DNA of 64,000 bases from Pelagibacteraceae bacterium AG-464-P07. Its GTDB lineage: Bacteria > Pseudomonadota > Alphaproteobacteria > Pelagibacterales > Pelagibacteraceae. The notes beneath the pieces are model-generated. The model ran no database searches. It was not told the DNA's origin and was given only the letters and a program-made list of their open reading frames with translations. The DNA lies in NCBI GenBank assembly GCA_003211695.1, contig QCSA01000002.1, positions 62,001 through 126,000 of the forward strand, given 5' to 3'. Below, piece after piece: positions 18,515-28,042 of the stretch (its first letter is position 1; the number at the start of each line of letters is the position of its first letter). The translations under genes and the position numbers were made by a program.

Positions 18515-19558
18515 ATGGTGAAAGTTGGTGAACATATCGCATTGGATTTTGTGGGTATAAAACATGATTATACTCCTAAGTTTTTTGGTAAAATAATATA
18601 CAAAATTGCGAAAGCTGCAAAAGTAGAAATACTTAATATTTCTCAGCATAAATTTAAACCACAAGGATTTACTTTAGTTGCACTGTTGGCAGAAAGTCAC
18701 ATGAGTTTTCACACTTTTCCAGAAAAAAATATAATAAGTTTCGATTTTTTTACCTGTGCAAAAATTTCTCCTTCTGTAGCTTTAGACATACTTAAAAAAG
18801 AAATTAAACACAAAAGAATAATAGTTAGAAAATTTGATAGAAGTACCGTAGGTCTTTATGATGATATTTATAGCACACCTGGTCAAAAAAAATATTATGT
18901 TGTTAACAAAGTTCTTGAGGATTTTGTTTCCAAAGTTGGTCAACATATAGAAATTTTAGAATTAGAAGAATTTGGAAAATCTTTATTTATAGATAATGAA
19001 CTTCAGGTTGCTGAAAAAGATGAACATATCTACAGTGGACAGTTTGTAGATTCTGCTATGAGTTTAAATTCCAAAAATTCGAATGCAGCAATAATTGGAG
19101 GAGGAGATGGAGGTGTAGCAAGAGAATGTTTGTCTAAAAGATTTAACTTTGTTGATTGGTTTGAATTAGATCCAGAAGTAGTATCTGTATGTACTAAACA
19201 TCTTTCCAAAATCGGTAGAAAAGTAAAAGAAAGTAATACTGTAAAATGTGTATGGGGGGATGCTTTTGAAAGCATAAATTCTATAGAGGATTCAAAATAT
19301 GATAAGATTTTCGTTGACCTTAATGACGATCAATATTGTATTAATCTTGCAGCAAAAAATATGAACAATCTAAAAAGAATTTTAAAGCCAGGTGGGGTTA
19401 TAACAGCACAGGTTGGAAGCAAAGATAAAAAACATAAACAAGTAGATAATTGGCTTAAGGTTCTATCTAAAAATTTTGGAAATTCCAAACTTGATGGAGT
19501 ATTCATTCCTAGTTTCGACTGTAACTGGAATTTTGCATCGTCTATCCTTAAATCTTAA
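18515..19558 (+). CDS. S-adenosylmethionine decarboxylase - spermidine synthase fusion
   Basis: N-terminal ESHMSFHTFPE pyruvoyl cleavage motif; C-terminal aminopropyltransferase (GQFVDSAM, IIGGGDGGVARE, VDLNDDQ). Confidence 0.93.
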   Translation: MVKVGEHIALDFVGIKHDYTPKFFGKIIYKIAKAAKVEILNISQHKFKPQGFTLVALLAESHMSFHTFPEKNIISFDFFTCAKISPSVALDILKKEIKHKRIIVRKFDRSTVGLYDDIYSTPGQKKYYVVNKVLEDFVSKVGQHIEILELEEFGKSLFIDNELQVAEKDEHIYSGQFVDSAMSLNSKNSNAAIIGGGDGGVARECLSKRFNFVDWFELDPEVVSVCTKHLSKIGRKVKESNTVKCVWGDAFESINSIEDSKYDKIFVDLNDDQYCINLAAKNMNNLKRILKPGGVITAQVGSKDKKHKQVDNWLKVLSKNFGNSKLDGVFIPSFDCNWNFASSILKS

Positions 19559-19641
19559 TTAAATTTAAGCTGTTTGTAAGTAGTTTTATTGATCCTGGTT
19601 GAGATACTTACAGAAGAAGTTTATTATTGTGTGAAATCAAT

Positions 19642-20406
19642 ATGACCAACGCGTTACAAATTAAAAATTTAAAAAAATCTTTTGGTAATTTAGAAGTTAT
19701 TAAAGATCTTTCGCTAACAGCAAAAAAGGGCGAAGTTATATGCATTATTGGAACAAGTGGATCAGGGAAGAGTACCCTATTACGGTGCGTTAATCTTTTA
19801 GAAACCCCTGATTCAGGAGAAGTATATGTGAATGGTGAGTTAATAAAAATGAAAAAAGATAAAAACGGAAAATTAATACCTGTTGAACAAAATCAAGTTG
19901 ATAGAATCAGATCCAAATTAAGCATGGTGTTTCAAGACTTTAATTTATGGTCTCATATGACTGTTCTTCAAAATGTGATAGAGGCACCTATTCATGTTCA
20001 AAACATTGACAAGAATATAGCTAGAAAAAATGGATATCAATTGTTAGAAAAAGTTGGAATAGCAGAAAAAGCAGATCAGTACCCATCTAATCTTTCTGGT
20101 GGTCAGCAACAAAGAGCAGCTATAGCACGAGCATTAGCTATGAATCCTGATGTTATGTTATTTGATGAACCAACTTCCTCGCTTGATCCTGAACTTGTTG
20201 GTGAAGTTTTGAAAGTAATGCAAACACTTGCGGAAGAGGGCCGTACCATGATTATCGTAACTCACGAAATGGGGTTTGCCAAAGGTGTCTCTTCTAAAGT
20301 TATTTTTCTTGATCAAGGGCGTATAGAAGAAGAAGAAACTCCTGATAAATTCTTTAATAATCCACAATCATTAAGATTGAAGCGATTTTTAGCGGCCAAT
20401 TTATAA
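19642..20406 (+). CDS. polar amino-acid ABC transporter ATP-binding protein
   Basis: Walker [38 protein letters not shown] 19642 preferred over TTG 19627. Confidence 0.92.
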   Translation: MTNALQIKNLKKSFGNLEVIKDLSLTAKKGEVICIIGTSGSGKSTLLRCVNLLETPDSGEVYVNGELIKMKKDKNGKLIPVEQNQVDRIRSKLSMVFQDFNLWSHMTVLQNVIEAPIHVQNIDKNIARKNGYQLLEKVGIAEKADQYPSNLSGGQQQRAAIARALAMNPDVMLFDEPTSSLDPELVGEVLKVMQTLAEEGRTMIIVTHEMGFAKGVSSKVIFLDQGRIEEEETPDKFFNNPQSLRLKRFLAANL

Positions 20407-20491
20407 GTATAAATAGGGTATGACGATATATATTTATGTTATATCCTAGTTTTAAAAAAAACATATATGGAGGGGGGAGTAGAATAAAATA

Positions 20492-21325
20492 ATGAAAAAA
20501 TATTTTTTAACACTTATTGCCTTTTTATTGATGACTATCTCTGCTGCGTACGCTGGAGACTGGTCTAAAATTAAAATAGGTACAGAAGGAGCATATCCAC
20601 CTTGGAATGGAACAAATGCTGCTGGAGAGCTTGAAGGTGCAGAAATAGATTTAGTACGTGATCTTTGTGCAAGAATGAATGCTGAATGTGAACTTGTTGC
20701 ACAAGATTGGGATGGTATTATCCCAGCTCTGCAAAATGGAAAATATGATGCAATCATGGCCGGAATGTCAATTACAGAAGAAAGAATGCAAGTAATTAAC
20801 TTTTCACAAGGTTATGCTAATGAGCCAGCATCTTTTTCAGTATTAAAATCATCTTCACTTGCAGCTTTAGGGCACTCAGGCAAGGTAAACATGGACGCTT
20901 TAGATGGTAAATCTAAGAAATTACTTAACTCACTTAAGAAAACTTTAAAAGGAGCTACTGTTGGTGTTCAAGGTTCCACGACGCATGAAAATTTTGTCAA
21001 ACAAGTTTTGGGTGACTCGGTTACAATGAAATCATATGATACGCAAGAAAATCTCGAGCTAGATTTAAGCGTGGGTAGAATTGATGCAGCATTATCTGAT
21101 CAAGGTTCTATGGAAAAATTCATGGAGTCCGATAAAGGAAAAAAAATAGTATTTATTGGACCAGGTCTTGGAGGAGGCCCATTTGGTGGAGGAGTTGGAG
21201 TTGGTTTACGAAAAAATGATACTGATCTCTTAAAAATGTTTAACAAAGCTATCGATGGGGCTAGAGCCGATGGTACGCTTGCTGAACATTTTACTAAATG
21301 GTTTGGCAAAGATATTTCAATGTAA
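20492..21325 (+). CDS. polar amino-acid ABC transporter substrate-binding protein
   Basis: Signal peptide and Lys/Arg/Orn-binding fold motifs (IGTEGAYPPWNG, DWDGIIPALQNGKYDAIMAGMSITEER). Confidence 0.92.
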   Translation: MKKYFLTLIAFLLMTISAAYAGDWSKIKIGTEGAYPPWNGTNAAGELEGAEIDLVRDLCARMNAECELVAQDWDGIIPALQNGKYDAIMAGMSITEERMQVINFSQGYANEPASFSVLKSSSLAALGHSGKVNMDALDGKSKKLLNSLKKTLKGATVGVQGSTTHENFVKQVLGDSVTMKSYDTQENLELDLSVGRIDAALSDQGSMEKFMESDKGKKIVFIGPGLGGGPFGGGVGVGLRKNDTDLLKMFNKAIDGARADGTLAEHFTKWFGKDISM

Positions 21326-21360
21326 TTGTTTGTTAGTTATAACAATTAATAACAATAAAG

Positions 21361-21397
21361 AAGAGCGGCCATTACATGTGGCTGCTCTTTTTTTTTG
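21361..21397 (+). terminator. intrinsic terminator/attenuator between substrate-binding protein and permease genes
   Basis: AAGAGCGGCC-attacatgt-GGCTGCTCTT hairpin (one G-U) followed by T-run. Confidence 0.85.
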
Positions 21398-21409
21398 GGA
21401 GTATAGCTT

Positions 21410-22117
21410 ATGGATTTAGAATTATTAGTTTTAGGAGACGAAGGTTGGGGCGATGAGATGCTTCGGGCAGCTTTAGTAACTCTGATGGTAAGTCTTACGG
21501 CAATGGGCATAGGTTTATTCATTTCTATTTTTGGCACACTGTCAAAATTATCAAATAAATTCTATGTAAGATTGATTGCGGATGTATACACAACTATTGT
21601 AAGAGGCATTCCAGAATTGCTTGTAATTTACTTATTATTTTTTGGTGGCAGCAATGCTGTCATGAGCGTAGCAAAATTATTTGGCTATCATGGCTATATA
21701 GAACTTAATGCTTTTGTTATTGGAGCCATTGCTATTGGTGCTATATCAGGAGCTTACTCCACAGAGGTCATTAGGGGAGCTTTTTTAGCTGTTCCACGAG
21801 GCCAGATTGATGCAGCAAAGTCGGTTGGAATGAATAAGTTTGTTATATTTGCTAGAATTCTAATCCCGCAAGTTTTGCGGTACGCGCTGCCAGGTTTAGG
21901 TAATGTTTGGCAACTGACGCTTAAAGACACAGCTCTGATAATGGTTACGGGATTAGTTGAAATTATGAGACAAGCGCATATTGCTTCTGGTTCCACATAC
22001 TCACCGTTTACATTTTATATAACTGCCGCATTACTTTACTTAATTTTAACAACTGCTTCTAATACAATTTTCAATAGTGCTGAGAACTGGGCAAACAAAG
22101 GTGTGAGAAGGGCATAG
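21410..22117 (+). CDS. polar amino-acid ABC transporter permease (HisQ/OccQ type)
   Basis: VRGIPELLVIYLLFFGG...GAFLAVPRGQIDAAKSVGM EAA loop. Confidence 0.92.
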   Translation: MDLELLVLGDEGWGDEMLRAALVTLMVSLTAMGIGLFISIFGTLSKLSNKFYVRLIADVYTTIVRGIPELLVIYLLFFGGSNAVMSVAKLFGYHGYIELNAFVIGAIAIGAISGAYSTEVIRGAFLAVPRGQIDAAKSVGMNKFVIFARILIPQVLRYALPGLGNVWQLTLKDTALIMVTGLVEIMRQAHIASGSTYSPFTFYITAALLYLILTTASNTIFNSAENWANKGVRRA

Positions 22118-22119
22118 TT

Positions 22120-22809
22120 ATGAATTATGAGTTAATGATAGAAACTTTCCCTAAACTATTAGTAGGTTTAAACATAACTATTCAACTCGTTTCAATCTCT
22201 TTATTTGTTGGTTTTTGTTTTGCAATAGGTTTAGCATTATTAAGACTATCCAATAATCTGTTTTTGAATTTTTTTGCAAAAACATATGTTTTTTATTTCA
22301 GAGGAACCCCTCTTCTCGTTCAAATCTTTTTAATCTATTATGGGATTGCACAATTTGAATTTATCAGAGAAAGTTTTGTATGGTCTTTTTTTAAGGAACC
22401 TTATTGGTGCGCTATACTTGCCTTAACTCTAAATACCTGCGCCTATAGTTCAGAAATTATTAGGGGAGGTATACAGTCAGTCTCCTTTGGACAGATTGAA
22501 TCAGCAAAATCAACAGGTATGAGCGGGTTTTTGCTTTATAGAAGAATAATATTACCCATCGCTTTTCGGCAAGCACTGCCAGCCTATGGCAATGAAATGA
22601 TTTTGATGGTCAAGGCGACTTCATTAGTGAGCACAATAACAATAATGGATATAACAGGAATTGCCAGACTAATAATAGCCAAAACTTTCTCTCCAGTTGA
22701 AATTTTTATAGTAGCTGGTTTAATTTATTTGACAATTAATTTTATTGTTACACGGCTAGTTAATTTCTGCGAAATAAAATTAACTCCTTACTTGCGACGT
22801 GCCAATTAA
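22120..22809 (+). CDS. polar amino-acid ABC transporter permease (HisM/OccM type)
   Basis: FRGTPLLVQIFLIYYG...IRGGIQSVSFGQIESAKSTGM. Confidence 0.92.
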   Translation: MNYELMIETFPKLLVGLNITIQLVSISLFVGFCFAIGLALLRLSNNLFLNFFAKTYVFYFRGTPLLVQIFLIYYGIAQFEFIRESFVWSFFKEPYWCAILALTLNTCAYSSEIIRGGIQSVSFGQIESAKSTGMSGFLLYRRIILPIAFRQALPAYGNEMILMVKATSLVSTITIMDITGIARLIIAKTFSPVEIFIVAGLIYLTINFIVTRLVNFCEIKLTPYLRRAN

Positions 22810-22892
22810 TTTTAGGAATCAAGTGACAAAAAAAAATAAACTATTTAAATTAATGATCAAGTTAACACAAACTATTCAAAATAATCTAAGAT

Positions 22893-24122
22893 ATGAGTAA
22901 AATAGCGGTCATCGGAGCAGGCATCATTGGAGTCTGTATTGCTCATTTTTTAAGAAAGAATGGACATGAAGTAATATTGTATGATCAGAATGAACCTGGA
23001 ACTCAAACATCTTTTGGAAGCGCAGGACTTTTTGCGAATCGTGAGTGTGTTACCGCTAATTCACCTAAGTTGTGGAAGAATTTGCCAGCTATGTTGCTTA
23101 GCAAAAACGGTCCGTTAGTTATTGATTGGCTTTATGTTTTTACACATTTGCCGTGGATATTTAGATTTTTAAGGAATTGTACTACAGCAAGAGTCGAACA
23201 CATTGCAAAATCTCTAAGCTCTTTTTCATCCCATGCTAAATTTGCATATGAGGAAATTTTTAATGAAGTAGATGTATCTAAATATATTGTACACAAGGAA
23301 CCAATTTATCTTTATGAATCAAAGGAGTTATTCGAAAAAGATCAGTATGCCTTAAATTTAAGAAAAAAATATAATGTTCACTTTGATATAATCAATAAAG
23401 AGGACATTGCAAAAATGGAACCATCTATAGAGCCTATATATTATAAAGGAATAGTTTTTAAAGGTGAGAGGTTTACAAAATCTCCTATACAAATAACTAA
23501 AAAAATTTTTGATAATTTCATAAGAAACGGAGGTCATTTCGTTTTAAAAAAGATTGATTCAATTTTTAGAAAGGGTGATTCACTTTTTCTCAAATGTGAT
23601 GAACAAGAACATTATGTTGATAAAATTGTTGTTGCAGCGGGTGTATGGTCTAATATTTTAGCACGAACCATTGGTGACAATTTTCCTCTTGATACCGAAC
23701 GCGGATATCACATTATATTTGAAAATAACAGCAACTTGCTTGCACACAGTGTGGGCTGGGCTAAAACGGGTTTTTATATGACACCAATGGATGATGGAAT
23801 TAGAGCAGCTGGCACAGTTGAAATTGCAGGTTTAAAAAAATCAATGAATAAAAATATGTTAACTATGATTGAAGCAACTGCTCGGAGCATTCTACCACAA
23901 TTAGGAAAAGTTAAAAGTCAATGGATGGGATTTAGACCGACTCTCCCTGATTCATTACCAGTGATTGGTGAGTCACAAAAATGTAAAAATGTTTACTATG
24001 CTTTTGGTCACCAACATTTAGGACTTTCGTTGGCTGCAGTGACTGGTAAAATGATATGCTCATTAATCGAAAATAAACCTACCAACATTAACATAGAAGC
24101 ATTAAGTCCTTATCGATTTTAA
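22893..24122 (+). CDS. FAD-dependent D-amino acid dehydrogenase-like oxidoreductase (DadA family)
   Basis: IAVIGAGIIGVCIAHFLRKNGHEV; TSFGSAGL; MGFRPTLPDSLPVIG; FGHQHLGL. Confidence 0.88.
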   Translation: MSKIAVIGAGIIGVCIAHFLRKNGHEVILYDQNEPGTQTSFGSAGLFANRECVTANSPKLWKNLPAMLLSKNGPLVIDWLYVFTHLPWIFRFLRNCTTARVEHIAKSLSSFSSHAKFAYEEIFNEVDVSKYIVHKEPIYLYESKELFEKDQYALNLRKKYNVHFDIINKEDIAKMEPSIEPIYYKGIVFKGERFTKSPIQITKKIFDNFIRNGGHFVLKKIDSIFRKGDSLFLKCDEQEHYVDKIVVAAGVWSNILARTIGDNFPLDTERGYHIIFENNSNLLAHSVGWAKTGFYMTPMDDGIRAAGTVEIAGLKKSMNKNMLTMIEATARSILPQLGKVKSQWMGFRPTLPDSLPVIGESQKCKNVYYAFGHQHLGLSLAAVTGKMICSLIENKPTNINIEALSPYRF

Positions 24123-24149
24123 AGAAAAAATTCCTAGTTTAAATGTAGA

Positions 24150-24539
24150 TTAATATTGAGTATATTGCTTAACTTCTTTTATATTTGAACCTAAGATTTT
24201 ATTGATTTCTGATTTAGTTTTTGCTCTTTTATCATTTGTAAAATACACATCTCTTGATAGCTGAATAAATTTGTCTTTAAAATCTGAATTTTTTTCACAT
24301 AATCTAATTTCATCTTCAATTTTCCATAGCTTTTCATTTGTTTCTTTTAAGTTTTTATAGAGAATTTCTATTTCTTTTGAGAAAATAATGTTTTTATTTT
24401 TTGTTTCATTTAAAGTTTCATATTCTTTTTTAACTTCATTTAATGAAACAAGATCATTAATTTTATTTAATTTTATTTCCAAAATGCTAAGTTTATCCAA
24501 GAGTTCGCCTGCAGATATTTCAGCTAGAATTTTGCTCAT
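24150..24539 (-). CDS. DUF6165-like hypothetical protein
   Basis: AEISAGELLDKLSILEIKLNKI...KLWKIEDEIR. Confidence 0.6.
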   Translation of the reverse strand: MSKILAEISAGELLDKLSILEIKLNKINDLVSLNEVKKEYETLNETKNKNIIFSKEIEILYKNLKETNEKLWKIEDEIRLCEKNSDFKDKFIQLSRDVYFTNDKRAKTKSEINKILGSNIKEVKQYTQY

Positions 24540-24577
24540 TTTGTAATTATAGGTGATATAACATTATCTTATAAATT

Positions 24578-25507
24578 TTGATGTCTAATATATTAATCAT
24601 AAAACATGGCTCATTAGGAGATATAGCTCAGATTAGTGGTGCGATTCAAGACATAAAAGAAAATCATTCTGAAGATAAAGTATTTATGCTTACAACATCT
24701 CCTTATGAAGAATTATTTCTCAAATGTCCATATATTGATGAAGTTTATATTGATCAAAGATTTTCACGGTTAAATTTATTTTATTTATTAAAATTGAAAC
24801 AAATGATATCCAAACTTGGATTAAAAAAAATATACGATCTACAAAACTCATCACGAACATCATTTTACAGAAAATTTTTATTCAATAAAATAAAATGGTC
24901 TAGCACTGAAACTACACTATCTTCAGGAACTGAAAAAAATGATTTTGACAATGACCCAGTATTAGAGAGGTTTGATTTTCAATTAACCAATTCTAACATA
25001 ATTACTAAACATACACTAAAGCCTAATTTTTCTTGGGCCTGTGAGAATATAGGTGATTTGAAAAAAAAATATGATTTAAAAAAATATATTTTGTTATTTC
25101 CTTTCTGTTCAATAAATTTACCGCATAAAAAATGGCCATATTACAATGATTTAATTTTACTCATTAATAAAAATAATCCAGAATTTGAACTGGTTGTTGC
25201 GCCAGGTCCTAATGAAATTGAAGAATCGAAAAAATTAAATGCTCGAGTAATACTTAAAGATAATAAAGCATTAACTGTAACTCAGTTAGCTGGTTTAATA
25301 GATAAGGCTCAGTTTATTATTTCAAATGATACAGGTCCTGCTCACATGGCAGCCCATCTAGGGGCAAAAGGCGTAACTTTGTTTGGGTATCATACAACAC
25401 CAAAAAAAGTAAGCATAGAAACAAATAAATTTAAAGCAATCATTAAAAACAATTTAAAAGAACTATCGGCTGAAGAAGTCTATTCTAATATTTCCAAAGA
25501 ATTATAA
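24578..25507 (+). CDS. glycosyltransferase family 9 (heptosyltransferase-like)
   Basis: ILIIKHGSLGDIAQISGAI; FIISNDTGPAHMAAHLGAKGVTLFG. Confidence 0.88.
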   Translation: MMSNILIIKHGSLGDIAQISGAIQDIKENHSEDKVFMLTTSPYEELFLKCPYIDEVYIDQRFSRLNLFYLLKLKQMISKLGLKKIYDLQNSSRTSFYRKFLFNKIKWSSTETTLSSGTEKNDFDNDPVLERFDFQLTNSNIITKHTLKPNFSWACENIGDLKKKYDLKKYILLFPFCSINLPHKKWPYYNDLILLINKNNPEFELVVAPGPNEIEESKKLNARVILKDNKALTVTQLAGLIDKAQFIISNDTGPAHMAAHLGAKGVTLFGYHTTPKKVSIETNKFKAIIKNNLKELSAEEVYSNISKEL

Positions 25508-26605
25508 TTAGTTTAAAAGCTCAATATATTCTTTAATAATCTTACTCCATTCAAATTGCTTTGAAAATTCTTTGGCATTTTTCCCAAATTTTAAATATCT
25601 ATCTTCTTCAAATATGTTTTTTATGCTTTGATAAATTGAATCAAGATCATTTCCGTTGCAAATTAAGCCAGTTTTATTGTGAATTATTGCATCTGACGCT
25701 CCGCCATCTTTACCACCGATAGAGGGAACTCCATGTTGTCCAGCTTCAATAAAAGCTATCCCAAATCCTTCTACTGATTTTTTATAAATAATTGATGGCA
25801 TAACAAATAAGTGAGATTTTTTTATTAAAGCTGATTTAAGATCAGGACTTATATTATTTATAAAAATAACAATATTTTCTAATTTTAATTCCTGGACTAG
25901 TTTTTTTAAATTTTTTTCTTCATCTCCACTTCCTATACAAACATATTTTATTTTAGGAAATTTTTCCTTAAGATTTCTAATTGCCATAATTGTTTTGTCA
26001 TGGCCTTTCCTCTTAACAAATCTAGCTACTGTAATTAAACATGGAAATGAATCTTTGAATACATTTTCGGCCGCTTTTATATTATTTTCATCAGGTTCTT
26101 CATAAAAACTTATTCCAGGGTGAATAACTTTAATTTTATTTTCATCAATTCCATTATTTACTGCTAATCCTTTTGTAAAATTTGAATTGGATATTATAAA
26201 ATTCGCTTTTGATATACATTTGATCATTCTTTTATTTATACTTGAATTTATAGGGTGATTTATTTCTTTTGAGTGAATTAAACAAAGTATCTTCTTATTT
26301 AATAAATATTTTTCATTTAAATATTCTAGACTTTTCCAATGATCAGCAATCAAGGCTTTAATAGATGAATTTTCTTTTAAATAATTATTTACTAAATTAG
26401 CTTTTCTGAATTTTCTAAATAATTTTATTCCAGATACTCTTGTAATATCGTACCGAAACTTTTTATCGTGGGTGTCAGAATTTTTATGTTTTTCTGCGAA
26501 AATTTTAACAGGGCCATAGTTTAATAAAGCAACGGATAATCCTCCCATTAATACTTGCATTCCACCTAATTCGGGCGGGAAATTCCTGGTGTTAACCAAA
26601 AACAT
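25508..26605 (-). CDS. glycosyltransferase family 4
   Basis: NTRNFPPELGGMQVL; GRKGHDKTI-like; VEGFGIAFIEAGQHGVPSIGGKDGG. Confidence 0.88.
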   Translation of the reverse strand: MFLVNTRNFPPELGGMQVLMGGLSVALLNYGPVKIFAEKHKNSDTHDKKFRYDITRVSGIKLFRKFRKANLVNNYLKENSSIKALIADHWKSLEYLNEKYLLNKKILCLIHSKEINHPINSSINKRMIKCISKANFIISNSNFTKGLAVNNGIDENKIKVIHPGISFYEEPDENNIKAAENVFKDSFPCLITVARFVKRKGHDKTIMAIRNLKEKFPKIKYVCIGSGDEEKNLKKLVQELKLENIVIFINNISPDLKSALIKKSHLFVMPSIIYKKSVEGFGIAFIEAGQHGVPSIGGKDGGASDAIIHNKTGLICNGNDLDSIYQSIKNIFEEDRYLKFGKNAKEFSKQFEWSKIIKEYIELLN

Positions 26606-27159
26606 TAATTAAACCATTTTATACCACAACCCATACTCGGAGTTTGTTTGGCGGGACCTTTTTCTGAAGTTGCTATTAACTTCATAGCAATTCTTAGTTC
26701 ACTATCTCCTGTATTAACAGGCTTATGATTTTTTAATTCTCTAATTCTACCTCTGTATTGCAGTTCTAGATTGTTATTGTAACCAAAAAAATCTGGTGTA
26801 CATACTGCGCCGTAATCTTTAGCTACTTTTTGTGATTCATCAATTAGATAAGGAAATGAAAAATTATGCAGTTTTGAAAAAGATATCATTTTTTCAAAAG
26901 AATCTTCAGGATAATTTTTTACATCATTAGACATTATAGCGGCAGATTTTATACCTTGGCTTTCAAGAAATTTTACATCTTGAACAATTTCTTTGATTAC
27001 AGCTTTTACGTATGGACAATGATTGCAAATAAACATAATTAAAGTACCGTTTTCTCCACTTACTTCATTTAGAGATACTTTTTTATTTTCAATAGATAAC
27101 AAATTAAAACCTTTTGCTTTTTCTCCAAAATTACAGATAGGTGTTTTTGTTAATGTCAT
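26605..27159 (-). CDS. thioredoxin-like/redoxin family protein
   Basis: MFICNHCPYVKAVI; VCTPDFFGY. Confidence 0.8.
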   Translation of the reverse strand: MTLTKTPICNFGEKAKGFNLLSIENKKVSLNEVSGENGTLIMFICNHCPYVKAVIKEIVQDVKFLESQGIKSAAIMSNDVKNYPEDSFEKMISFSKLHNFSFPYLIDESQKVAKDYGAVCTPDFFGYNNNLELQYRGRIRELKNHKPVNTGDSELRIAMKLIATSEKGPAKQTPSMGCGIKWFN

Positions 27160-27164
27160 TTTAA

Positions 27165-28034
27165 TTATTTTCTTAATCGTTTTATTAAACTAGAGGTATC
27201 CCAGCGTTCGCCACCCATTTTTTGAATATCACCATAGTATTTATCTACAATTTCAGTTACTGGCAACAATGAATTATTTTTTTTAGCTTCTTCTAAAGCA
27301 AACTTCAAATCTTTTCTCATCCAATTAACAGCAAATCCAAAATCAAATTTATCTTCAATCATAGTTTTGTATCTATTCTCCATTTGCCAGGATTGAGCTG
27401 CTCCTTTTGAAATAACCTCAATCACTTCTTCCATATTTAAACCAGCTTTAATTCCAAAATTTATTCCCTCTGATAAACCTTGAACTAATCCAGCTATGCA
27501 AATTTGATTTACCATTTTTGCAAGTTGTCCACTCCCAGCTTTACCAAGCAATTTCATTTTTTTACTATAACAGTCAATAATTGGACTTGCTTTGTCGTAA
27601 TCTTTTTTATCACCGCCAATCATTACAGTTAGTGCGCCATTTTCAGCTCCTGCTTGGCCTCCCGAAACTGGAGCATCTAAAAAACCAAAGTTATTTTTTA
27701 TTGCATAATCATAAATTTCTTTGGCGATAGTAGCGGAAGCAGTTGTGTTATCTACGTAAATGGATCCTTTTTTTATTGATTTAAATATTCCATTTTCTCC
27801 AAAAGTTACCTCTTTTAAATCATTATCGTTTCCAACACATGTAAATATAAAATCAGAATCTCTTGATGCTTCAGCAGGAGTTTCTGCCATTTTACCTGAG
27901 TAAGTTTTAAGCCATTTCTCAGCTTTAGATTTAGTTCTATTAAATACAGTTACATTATGGCCTGCCTTTGATATATATCCAGCCATAGGATATCCCATTA
28001 CACCAAGACCTATAAAAGAAACTTTACAACTCAT
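27165..28034 (-). CDS. 3-hydroxyisobutyrate dehydrogenase family NAD(P)-dependent oxidoreductase
   Basis: FIGLGVMGYPMAGYISKAGHNVTVFNR; DAPVSGGQAGAENGALTVMIGG. Confidence 0.9.
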   Translation of the reverse strand: MSCKVSFIGLGVMGYPMAGYISKAGHNVTVFNRTKSKAEKWLKTYSGKMAETPAEASRDSDFIFTCVGNDNDLKEVTFGENGIFKSIKKGSIYVDNTTASATIAKEIYDYAIKNNFGFLDAPVSGGQAGAENGALTVMIGGDKKDYDKASPIIDCYSKKMKLLGKAGSGQLAKMVNQICIAGLVQGLSEGINFGIKAGLNMEEVIEVISKGAAQSWQMENRYKTMIEDKFDFGFAVNWMRKDLKFALEEAKKNNSLLPVTEIVDKYYGDIQKMGGERWDTSSLIKRLRK

Positions 28035-28042
28035 AATTAATT

